Origin: Prevotellaceae bacterium
GTDB taxonomy: Bacteria; Bacteroidota; Bacteroidia; Bacteroidales; UBA932
DNA: 8,628 nt
Reading direction: 5' to 3'
Assembly (NCBI GenBank): GCA_031285695.1
Contig: JAITVR010000145.1
Location: 1-8,628, forward strand
Each line of letters opens with the position of its first letter. The first letter of the stretch is position 1. Of this stretch, positions 1-5,822 are shown piece by piece. A program made the translations under genes and the position numbers. The notes beneath the pieces were generated by a model. It was not told where the DNA came from, searched no databases, and saw only the letters and a list, made by a program, of their open reading frames with translations.

Positions 1-2284
1 TACTTTCCTCAATGTTCAAATTCTTATTTTCTCTCGCACTAAATTCTTTCAAAAATTCACGATATTTTTCGCGATTATTTTTTCGTTCATTCTGATAGCG
101 CTCTATTGCCATGCGCCTATTATTGTCGTTTAACTCTCGCGCCAACTCTATGGTTACTTCAGTTTCCCTATCTATTACACCATCTTTTATCAACTCATTA
201 ATCAATGTTCTTAAAATGCTCATTGATTTGTTGAACATTGGATTTTTTATGCTGTCGATTATGGCAACCGGCAGAACCTCAACCTTAATACCGTCTTTAT
301 TTTGTGCCGTTGGCAGTTGAGGTTTTTCGTTCTCAACTTTACATTTTTGTAAATACTTATTTTCGAGATTTGAATGATGGTAAAGTTTTTTAGTGTCAAT
401 ATTGATTTGCTGTTCCTTTAGTTTTTCATCAAAGATTTCTACTAAGGGTTGTAGTGTACGGTATGCACGTTTTTCATCCTTAAAAAATTCTTGGTATTGT
501 ACTTTTACAGCATTAGCTATTTCACTTTTATTTTGTCGTTTCTCCCATGATTTTTCGCCAAACTTACCTTTGCAATATTTTTCTACATCTTGAACATCAT
601 CATTGTCTAATGTGTATTGAAAGTCTTTATAAGCAAATCTTTCATCATTGGGAAGTCCTTTATAGTTATCTATTAAGCTATTCGAAATTTCAACAATGGT
701 TTTATTCCATTCGTACTGTTTATTTGCTTCTTTAATAGCAGCGAGAGTCTTTTCCTGTTTTTCTTTCCAATCTTTTCCAAGCAAGTCTGGCATCTTTGCC
801 AAAGCAACAGCTTCGTTGTATAAGTATCCATTTTTCAAAAAAGGAATAATTTTACACATTGCCTTTAAGCTAAGGTCTGAGTAACCTTGTGAAAAACTGC
901 TTCTTAATTCTTCTAATGGAGACACAAAAATTTCTTCTCCTTTTCTTCTTCTCGCAACGTTATCAATGTGTAGTTTTTGCGTTGCAAACTCTGCTAAAAA
1001 GCGCGGATTTTTCGCGCTTTTCTTGTCAAATGCAAAAAGAATATGCCACAAATCGTAGATTGAGTATTGCTCTACAATTTTGGGAGCATTACCAAAACCG
1101 CCATTTTTATCTTTGTTTTCAAAATTGAATTGTTCAATTGTTTCAAGTGCTTGTATAGCCTTTTCTCCAAAAATATTTATCAAACCTTTACAAACAGGCA
1201 TGCCAGCAACGGAGGTGTCATATGTGTTTGTTTTTTTGTTAATCGGGTAATTATATTTTTGGGGCTTCCCAAACTTTTTGTCTAAAAACTTGCGGATTTC
1301 TTCAAATTTAAAGTTGGAGTCTTTTTTTAAGAATAATTCGTTATATAGTTGTATTTTTAAATCAGGAATTAATGATTGTTTTTCGTTATTTTCATCATAA
1401 TATTTAATCGTATTAATAAAACTCCACGCTCTAAAAATTTCAAATACAGGATGCGAAATAGGGCACCTTAACTTTTTCGGTTCTAACGTACATTTACCAA
1501 TATTCCCTTTTTGACTTTTTAAAGGACGTTGCCAAATAATGGCTTTCCAAAGCCTCCCAACAAAATTATCATTATAACTTCCCTTCTGATTTTTGGAGGT
1601 GTCATAACCTTGTCCTTGACAAATAAGTTCTAGCTCGTTTTTATATTCGTCCCTATATGGGTATTGATTTCTAGTTCTCTCATTTTTGGACAAGAATTCA
1701 TTCATTAACGCTTCTGCAACAGTCCTGTTTTCGTTCAGTGCTTTTTGAAACCCACTTTCGCCTCTGCGTTCAATTTGTTTTTCGGTTTCCTTATCTGTTT
1801 CGCCAATGTCTTTGTAACCTCTGCGTTGTACTATGTGATATAGAGCCCTGCCAAATTCGTGGTTACTTAACTTGTTATCTAAAGCCTTCACTCTAATTTC
1901 ATAAGGATTGTTGTGTTTTTTCCCTCCGTCTAAATAGGTAAAATCACAGGCAAGCCATTTCATAAAATCCTCGTTTTCAGGAAATTTATTAATTCTTCCC
2001 TTTTGATATTTACTCCAAATTTCTAACTCTGCTGAACTCAAAGGCACAAAATTTTTCTCTATAAGAATTTTGAGCAATTCCCATTTTCTGTACTTTCTTG
2101 CTCGTATCAAATTTCTTTTTGAACGTGCTTCTCTACGCTTTCGAGTTGGAGATTCATAGCCACCAGATTGACCTTTTGACATGCCTGTATCAAATCTTAC
2201 AACGCCGCTTTTTACCATTTCTCCATCTTCAGTTACAACCCATCCAATTGAAGAACTTCCTTCATCTATGCCAAGTTTTTTCAT
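1..2284 (-). CDS. cas9: Cas9 endonuclease, type II-C-like, N-terminal 761 residues (cut by window edge)
   Basis: RNA-guided DNA endonuclease of a type II CRISPR system. I read the reverse strand codon by codon from the ATG at 2284-2282 to base 2 and found no stop in 761 codons; the 3' part lies outside the window. RuvC-I is at the extreme N-terminus (LGIDEGSSSIGW, residues 4-15), with D7 as the expected catalytic Asp. An arginine-rich bridge helix follows (about 48-71, starting RKRREARSKRN). A Cas9-type motif HIVQRRGYKD is at 150-159 and a DLWHIL motif around 411-416. RuvC-II is TIELAREL around 711-718 with E713 as the expected catalytic Glu, preceded by the typical NP..NKS segment (681 on). 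HNH and RuvC-III would follow off-window. E713 lies at a depth similar to the equivalent residue of roughly 1400-residue Cas9s, so a full-length protein of that size is likely. Type II-C is inferred from overall resemblance to Bacteroidota Cas9s and cannot be proved without cas1/cas2 and the array. The gene is clearly AT-richer than its neighbours. An A-rich stretch, not a Shine-Dalgarno site, precedes the start. Confidence 0.95.
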   Translation of the reverse strand, partial: MKKLGIDEGSSSIGWVVTEDGEMVKSGVVRFDTGMSKGQSGGYESPTRKRREARSKRNLIRARKYRKWELLKILIEKNFVPLSSAELEIWSKYQKGRINKFPENEDFMKWLACDFTYLDGGKKHNNPYEIRVKALDNKLSNHEFGRALYHIVQRRGYKDIGETDKETEKQIERRGESGFQKALNENRTVAEALMNEFLSKNERTRNQYPYRDEYKNELELICQGQGYDTSKNQKGSYNDNFVGRLWKAIIWQRPLKSQKGNIGKCTLEPKKLRCPISHPVFEIFRAWSFINTIKYYDENNEKQSLIPDLKIQLYNELFLKKDSNFKFEEIRKFLDKKFGKPQKYNYPINKKTNTYDTSVAGMPVCKGLINIFGEKAIQALETIEQFNFENKDKNGGFGNAPKIVEQYSIYDLWHILFAFDKKSAKNPRFLAEFATQKLHIDNVARRRKGEEIFVSPLEELRSSFSQGYSDLSLKAMCKIIPFLKNGYLYNEAVALAKMPDLLGKDWKEKQEKTLAAIKEANKQYEWNKTIVEISNSLIDNYKGLPNDERFAYKDFQYTLDNDDVQDVEKYCKGKFGEKSWEKRQNKSEIANAVKVQYQEFFKDEKRAYRTLQPLVEIFDEKLKEQQINIDTKKLYHHSNLENKYLQKCKVENEKPQLPTAQNKDGIKVEVLPVAIIDSIKNPMFNKSMSILRTLINELIKDGVIDRETEVTIELARELNDNNRRMAIERYQNERKNNREKYREFLKEFSARENKNLNIEES

Positions 2285-2297
2285 TTTTATATTGATT

Positions 2298-2329
2298 TTT
2301 GTTTTTCTAAATACTTTCGTTTATCTTTG
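2298..2329 (+). promoter_or_regulatory. Bacteroidota-type promoter for the candidate tracrRNA
   Basis: TTTG at 2298-2301, a 20-base spacer, then TATCTTTG at 2322-2329. This matches the known Bacteroidota housekeeping promoter form (TTTG at -33, TAnnTTTG at -7) in sequence and spacing. The start point is expected about 4-8 bases after 2329. The only structure downstream is the hairpin array ending in a terminator at 2404, so it probably drives the tracrRNA. The -33 box is 14 bases from the cas9 start codon on the opposite strand. Confidence 0.7.
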
Positions 2330-2333
2330 TAAC

Positions 2334-2404
2334 TCGAATCACAACAAGGCTATAAGCCGAAGGATGTGAATCCTGAAATCCCGCGTACTCCGTGGGATTT
2401 TTTT
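2334..2404 (+). ncRNA. Candidate tracrRNA
   Basis: Short RNA predicted to pair with the CRISPR repeat of the pre-crRNA and load Cas9. Elements in order: a probable anti-repeat ending CGAATCACAAC (about 2334-2344, possibly starting further upstream); the AAGGC junction typical of tracrRNAs; a nexus-like hairpin GGCT-ATA-AGCC (2348-2358); a hairpin AGGAT-GTGA-ATCCT with a GNRA-type loop (2361-2374); and a 10-bp terminator hairpin with a T run (2376-2404). It sits directly upstream of cas9 and diverges from it, between cas9 and the 3' end of the EF-G-like gene. It has its own promoter match. The 5' end is uncertain: if the -7 box is used as placed, the transcript has only about 10-14 bases of anti-repeat, shorter than usual, so a longer form starting upstream is possible. 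No repeat is in the window to confirm the pairing. Confidence 0.8.
2376..2404 (+). terminator. Rho-independent terminator of the candidate tracrRNA
   Basis: Stem AAATCCCGCG (2376-2385) pairs with CGTGGGATTT (2391-2400) over 10 bp including one G-U pair, with loop TACTC. A T run covers 2398-2404. On the minus strand the hairpin is followed by only three T residues, so it points to plus-strand transcription. Confidence 0.85.
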
Positions 2405-2473
2405 ATAGTTTTACACAATTAATGCTGCTAATTTAAACATTTATTTTCAGTGTTTTACATAGAGAAATAAAAT

Positions 2474-4630
2474 TTACTCCTCGTCTGTTTCCACGTATTC
2501 CTTAAGCAGCTTTTCCTGCACTTCGGGTGGGGCTTGCTGGTAGTCGGCAAGGCTCATGGTGTAGGTGGCGCGGCCGGAGGTGAGCGAGCTGAGCGTGGTG
2601 CTGTACTTGTTGAGCTCGGCAAGGGGAACGCGGGCCTTTACCACCTCAAAATTCTTTTCGCTGCTCATGCCCTCAATAATGCCGCGGCGGTTTTGCAGGT
2701 CGCTCATCACGTCGCCCATAGCATCGGAGGGCACAAGCACCTCAACGCTGTAAATGGGCTCCATGATTTTTGGCGAAGCCTGCTTAAAGGCATCTTTAAA
2801 AGCGTTGCGACCGGCGAGCTTAAACGAAATTTCGTTGCTGTCCACCGGGTGCATTTTGCCATCGTACACGGCCACGCGAATGTCGCGCGCGTACGAGCCG
2901 GTGAGCGGTCCCTCCTCCATTTTTTCCATAATGCCTTTAAGAATTGCGGGGAGAAAACGCGCGTCGATGGCGCCGCCCACAATGCAGTTGTAGAATACGA
3001 GCTTGCCGCCCCAATCTAGCGCGTGCTCCTCTTTTCCGCGCACGTTGAGCGTAATTTCTCTGCCTTCCACCTTGTACGATTTTGGGTCGGGCGCGCCCTC
3101 TACGTGCGGCTCAATCACCAAGTGCACCTCGCCAAACTGCCCTGCGCCGCCGCTCTGCTTCTTGTGGCGGTAGTCGGCGGCGGCAACCTTGGTAATGGTT
3201 TCGCGGTAGGGAATTTTGGGGTTGAGCAGCTCGACTTCAATTTTGTAAAGGCTGCTCAAGTTGCGTTTGAGAATGTTGATGTGGTGCTCGCCCTGCCCGC
3301 TCACAATGGTTTGCTTCAGCTCCTTGGAGTACTCTACCAAAATGGTGGGGTCTTCCATGTGCATGCGGTTGAGCGCCTCGCCCAGCTTCTCCTCTTCGGC
3401 TGCATTTTTTGGTTTTATAGCGGTGCGAAACTTGGGGTGGGGGAAGTTGATGGGGTAAAATTTCCACGCTTTTCCGCCGCCGTTCAGCGTTTGGTTGGTG
3501 TGCGTATTTTTGAGCTTCACGGTGCAGCCAATGTCGCCGGCTACGAGCTCCGCCACCTTTACTTTATTTTTTCCCGCTACCGCAAAAATTTGTGTCAGGC
3601 GCTCTTTGCTATTGTTGCTGGCGTTGACCAAATCGATGCCCTCGGTAACCTTTCCGCTCATTACGCGGAAGTAGCTTACCTCGCCCATGTGCTGCTCAAT
3701 GGCGGTTTTGAAAATAAACAGCGATGGCGCGCCGCCAGCATTGCAGGGCACCACTTCCTCGTTCACGGTTTTGTACTCGCGCGCTTTTTCGGGCGATGGC
3801 GCTACGTTGATGATGAATTCCATCAAGCGTTTTACGCCAATATCTTTTTTTGCCGAAAGGCAGAACACGGGCATTACCTCGCGGTTTTTCATGCCAGCGC
3901 GCAGTCCGCGGCGAATTTCTTCCTCCTCTAAAGTTCCCTTTTCAAAAAACATTTCCATCAGCTCCTCGTCGTATTCAGCGGCGGCTTCCACCAGTATTTT
4001 GTTGAGCTCCACGGCGCGCTCCATCTCCTCGCCGCCCGGAATTTCGAGTTCGGTGCGCTCGCCCGTGTCGCCCTTAAACTTGTACATTTTCATTTTCAGC
4101 ACATCAATAAATCCATCGAAGTTGGAGCCTGTGCAGAGCGGGTACTGCACCTGCACCACCTTTTTGCCAAAGGCATCGCGCATGGACTGCATACAGGCGT
4201 CAAAGTCCGCCTTGTCGCTGTCCAAGTGGTTTACGGCGAGTATCAGCGGCTTGTTGTGCCGCTCGGCGTAGCGCGCAAAAATTTCGGTGCCGACTTCCAC
4301 GCCGTTTTGCGCATTTACCACCAACACTCCCGTGTCGCAAACTTTGAATGCCGAGAAAACGCCACCGGCAAAATCATCGGAGCCGGGCGTGTCGATAAAG
4401 TTGAGCTTGCGCTCCATAAACTCCGTGTACATTACCGTGCTGTACACCGAGCGCTGCATGCTTTGCTCAATTTCGCTGCTGTCGCTCACGGTATTTTTTC
4501 CCTCCACAGCTCCCCTGCGGTCTATCACTTTTCCCTCAAAAAGCATGGCTTCGGCGAGGGTTGTTTTTCCGCTGCCGGGTGCGCCCAGCAGCACTACGTT
4601 GCGAATTTTTTCGGTTGGGTAGTTTTTCAT
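2474..4630 (-). CDS. EF-G-like translational GTPase (divergent paralogue)
   Basis: 718 residues, close to the usual EF-G length, with the full five-domain order: G domain (about 1-280), domain II (about 300-390), domain III (about 400-475, with SGQGEHHINIL at 444-454 in place of the usual SGxGELHLxxx), domain IV (about 480-605, with GGAGQFGEV near 494-502 and VDSNEISF at 596-603) and domain V (about 620-695, with NRRGII near 647-652), then an acidic tail. The P-loop GAPGSGKTT is at 16-24. Three GTPase features differ from canonical EF-G: the RGITI switch I segment is replaced by QRSVYST (59-65); DTPGH reads DTPGS (80-84), removing the catalytic His; and the NKxD base-specificity motif reads NHLD (134-137). 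SAK (259-261) is present. It therefore belongs to the EF-G-like/EF-G2-type paralogues and is not the main translocase, which usually sits in the str operon. Its role is not known from sequence; a ribosome-associated function is likely. GC-rich like the rimP operon. The gene is alone on its strand apart from cas9 190 bases downstream. Confidence 0.9.
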   Translation of the reverse strand: MKNYPTEKIRNVVLLGAPGSGKTTLAEAMLFEGKVIDRRGAVEGKNTVSDSSEIEQSMQRSVYSTVMYTEFMERKLNFIDTPGSDDFAGGVFSAFKVCDTGVLVVNAQNGVEVGTEIFARYAERHNKPLILAVNHLDSDKADFDACMQSMRDAFGKKVVQVQYPLCTGSNFDGFIDVLKMKMYKFKGDTGERTELEIPGGEEMERAVELNKILVEAAAEYDEELMEMFFEKGTLEEEEIRRGLRAGMKNREVMPVFCLSAKKDIGVKRLMEFIINVAPSPEKAREYKTVNEEVVPCNAGGAPSLFIFKTAIEQHMGEVSYFRVMSGKVTEGIDLVNASNNSKERLTQIFAVAGKNKVKVAELVAGDIGCTVKLKNTHTNQTLNGGGKAWKFYPINFPHPKFRTAIKPKNAAEEEKLGEALNRMHMEDPTILVEYSKELKQTIVSGQGEHHINILKRNLSSLYKIEVELLNPKIPYRETITKVAAADYRHKKQSGGAGQFGEVHLVIEPHVEGAPDPKSYKVEGREITLNVRGKEEHALDWGGKLVFYNCIVGGAIDARFLPAILKGIMEKMEEGPLTGSYARDIRVAVYDGKMHPVDSNEISFKLAGRNAFKDAFKQASPKIMEPIYSVEVLVPSDAMGDVMSDLQNRRGIIEGMSSEKNFEVVKARVPLAELNKYSTTLSSLTSGRATYTMSLADYQQAPPEVQEKLLKEYVETDEE

Positions 4631-4767
4631 AGCATAAAAAATTAGATAAAAGGATAAATTGATAAAATTAAAGTCATAACATATGCTCTTCTTACCCCGC
4701 AGGGGTTACACATTATTAACCGCGGGTGAAGCGAAGCGCAACCCGTGGCACGAGCCAGCTCCCAGCA

Positions 4768-4819
4768 TTGCGCGGGGAGCAATAGTTTTCTTAAGTATAA
4801 GTTCGTGCTCCCCGCGCAA
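4768..4819. repeat. Perfect 14-bp inverted repeat
   Basis: TTGCGCGGGGAGCA (4768-4781) and TGCTCCCCGCGCAA (4806-4819) are exact reverse complements around a 24-base spacer. This is the longest stem in the palindrome cluster. No T run follows on either strand, so it is not a standard terminator. Confidence 0.9.
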
Positions 4820-4835
4820 CAAGCGGCAGCTACTA

Positions 4836-4860
4836 TACCCGTAGGTTACACCTACGGGTA
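4836..4860. repeat. Perfect 10-bp hairpin
   Basis: TACCCGTAGG (4836-4845) and CCTACGGGTA (4851-4860) pair perfectly around TTACA. An extra T-A pair could close the loop to three bases. Part of the REP-like cluster. Confidence 0.9.
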
Positions 4861-4909
4861 ATCAAGTATAGCCCCTGCGGGGCAAAGAACAAGCCGAGTT
4901 TTTGGTGCA

Positions 4910-4939
4910 AGAATAAGTACGTTTACCGTTACTTATTTT
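4910..4939. repeat. AT-rich hairpin
   Basis: AGAATAAGTA (4910-4919) pairs with TACTTATTTT (4930-4939) with one G-U pair and a 10-base loop. No function can be assigned. Confidence 0.5.
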
Positions 4940-5112
4940 GAATTATCGTGCGAAGCACTTTTATCTTTTTTCTTAATTTCCAAATTTAGGAAAAAAAACG
5001 CCTCAAAATAGCTAAAACCCAAGCGGGGCGCGGGGTGCAAAGCGTAACAAATTTGCTACAAACCTTTTAAAATAAAACATTTAAGCTAAAAGCAAAGTTT
5101 TGCGCCAAATTA

Positions 5113-5143
5113 TTTGGTAGTTAATGAATTATTCGTACCTTTG
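5113..5143 (+). promoter_or_regulatory. Bacteroidota-type promoter of the rimP-nusA-infB operon
   Basis: TTTG at 5113-5116, a 19-base spacer, then TACCTTTG at 5136-5143: an exact match to the phylum's -33/-7 promoter form. Transcription is expected to start near 5148-5151, giving a leader of about 50 bases before rimP that contains the 5160-5187 hairpin. Confidence 0.8.
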
Positions 5144-5159
5144 CACTCGCAAAACAGAA

Positions 5160-5187
5160 GAATGAGGGGACGGAAGTCCCCTCATTT
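5160..5187 (+). promoter_or_regulatory. Leader hairpin upstream of rimP (possible attenuator)
   Basis: AATGAGGGGA (5161-5170) pairs perfectly with TCCCCTCATT (5177-5186) around loop CGGAAG, with a further G-U pair outside. It begins about 10 bases after the expected transcription start and ends 14 bases before the rimP ATG. Only a weak T-rich stretch follows (TTTCGTTT), so full termination is doubtful. Control of an operon encoding NusA by a leader hairpin is plausible but is inference. Confidence 0.65.
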
Positions 5188-5201
5188 CGTTTACCAAAGT
5201 C

Positions 5202-5666
5202 ATGATTAACGCACAGGAAATAGCACAAGCGGTAGAGCAATTCATTGCCGGCAGCGACATTTTTTTGGTCGATGTTACCGTTACGCCCACCAACGAAATT
5301 GAGGTGCTGGTGGATAAACCCGCCGGCTTGGGCATTGACGAGTGCGTGAACATCAGCCGCGCCGTTGAGGCGGCGTTCGATAGAGAGAAGGAAGATTTTG
5401 AGCTCACGGTGGGTTCGCCGGGCTTGAGCGAACCGTTAAAGGTTTTACCGCAGTACCAAAAGTTGCTTGGAAAAGAGGTGGAGATTTTGCTGAAAAGCGG
5501 CGTAAAAATGGTTGCAAAATTACTTGATGCTTCGCCCGAAAAAATGACGGTGGAGTACACCAAAATGGAGCTGGTGGAGGGTAAAAAACGCAAGCAATCC
5601 GTGGTGCACACGCAGGAGCTGCAGCTCGGCGAAGTGAAGTGGACAAAGGCATTTATAAAAGTTTAA
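5202..5666 (+). CDS. rimP: Ribosome maturation factor RimP
   Basis: Assists assembly of the 30S ribosomal subunit in the cytoplasm. The protein has 154 residues, the normal length. The N-terminal domain (about 1-82) has the family's core, with VDKPAGLGIDECVNIS at 37-52 and VGSPGLSEPL at 70-79. The C-terminal SH3-like domain covers about 83-152. The start ATG gives the full N-terminal helix and lies just after the leader hairpin; there is no clear Shine-Dalgarno site, as usual in this phylum. It is the first gene of the rimP-nusA-infB operon, an order conserved across bacteria, which supports the call. Confidence 0.96.
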   Translation: MINAQEIAQAVEQFIAGSDIFLVDVTVTPTNEIEVLVDKPAGLGIDECVNISRAVEAAFDREKEDFELTVGSPGLSEPLKVLPQYQKLLGKEVEILLKSGVKMVAKLLDASPEKMTVEYTKMELVEGKKRKQSVVHTQELQLGEVKWTKAFIKV

Positions 5667-5822
5667 AATGGTTTAATGCGCTTCGCGCGTTTAATTTTGT
5701 TCAACAATTGTCGAACGCGAAGCATCAAACAAATTCAAACAACTTTAAACAATTTCAAACGTGCGAAGCACATCAAACAACGTTCAAACAATTTTCAAAC
5801 AACATCAAACCATTGTAAAAAA
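5667..5822 (+). repeat. rimP-nusA spacer with reiterated CAAAC units and small dyads
   Basis: 156 non-coding bases. The second half holds seven CAAAC units at irregular spacing of about 10-20 bases, mostly as TCAAACAA. Dyads include GCTTCGC (5680-5686) against GCGAAGC (5717-5723) and GTGCGAAGCAC (5761-5771). An 8-bp inverted repeat, AATGGTTT (5667-5674) with AAACCATT (5807-5814), brackets the spacer. It stays open in the nusA frame, but the implied peptide is low-complexity (Asn/Thr/Lys/Gln-rich) and does not resemble NusA. Confidence 0.6.

Larger units (their letters stand above)
4695..4881. repeat. Cluster of REP-like palindromes
   Basis: Several GC-rich inverted repeats packed in under 200 bases. 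CCCCGCAGGGG (4695-4705) and its exact reverse complement CCCCTGCGGGG (4871-4881) bound the block. Inside are an 8-bp stem with one G-U pair (4720-4727 with 4741-4748), a perfect 14-bp stem (4768-4781 with 4806-4819) and a perfect 10-bp stem (4836-4845 with 4851-4860). Nested dyads of this kind are typical of REP-type elements; whether they recur elsewhere in the genome cannot be seen here. They would lie in the 5' leader of the EF-G-like mRNA if its promoter is further upstream. Confidence 0.75.
4631..5112. other. Gene-free region between the divergent EF-G-like gene and rimP operon
   Basis: No convincing coding sequence on either strand. It holds a block of GC-rich palindromes (4695-4881), an AT-rich hairpin (4910-4939), a small dyad GTGCGAAGCAC (4948-4958) and AT-rich sequence up to the rimP promoter. 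It must contain the promoter of the EF-G-like gene. A TAAATTTG box on the minus strand (4988-4981) has a TTTG only 15 bases upstream instead of 19-21, so I do not call it as a promoter. Confidence 0.7.

Noticed and set aside
111..2369. Eight short plus-strand open frames (62-79 residues) over the first 2.3 kb
   Set aside because: They lie opposite the continuous 761-codon Cas9 frame, have no recognisable domains and are best explained as shadows.
3023..3931. Plus-strand open frame of 302 residues, with others inside the EF-G-like gene
   Set aside because: Opposite a clear EF-G-like protein with all its domains; GC-rich coding DNA often leaves the complementary frame open.
2474..4630. Tetracycline-resistance type ribosomal protection protein or the main fusA
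   Set aside because: The switch I, DTPGS and NHLD changes do not fit either family well, and there is no str operon context. An EF-G-like paralogue is the better call.
4948..4962. Terminator at the GTGCGAAGCAC hairpin followed by four Ts
   Set aside because: The stem is only 4 bp and no plus-strand gene ends upstream of it.
4981..5007. Minus-strand promoter for the EF-G-like gene
   Set aside because: TAAATTTG at 4988-4981 fits the -7 box, but the nearest TTTG upstream is only 15 bases away, and such AT-rich matches are common by chance.
5676..5822. 49-residue N-terminal extension of NusA
   Set aside because: Encoded by the repetitive CAAAC spacer, low-complexity and unlike NusA, whose normal N-terminus begins at 5823.
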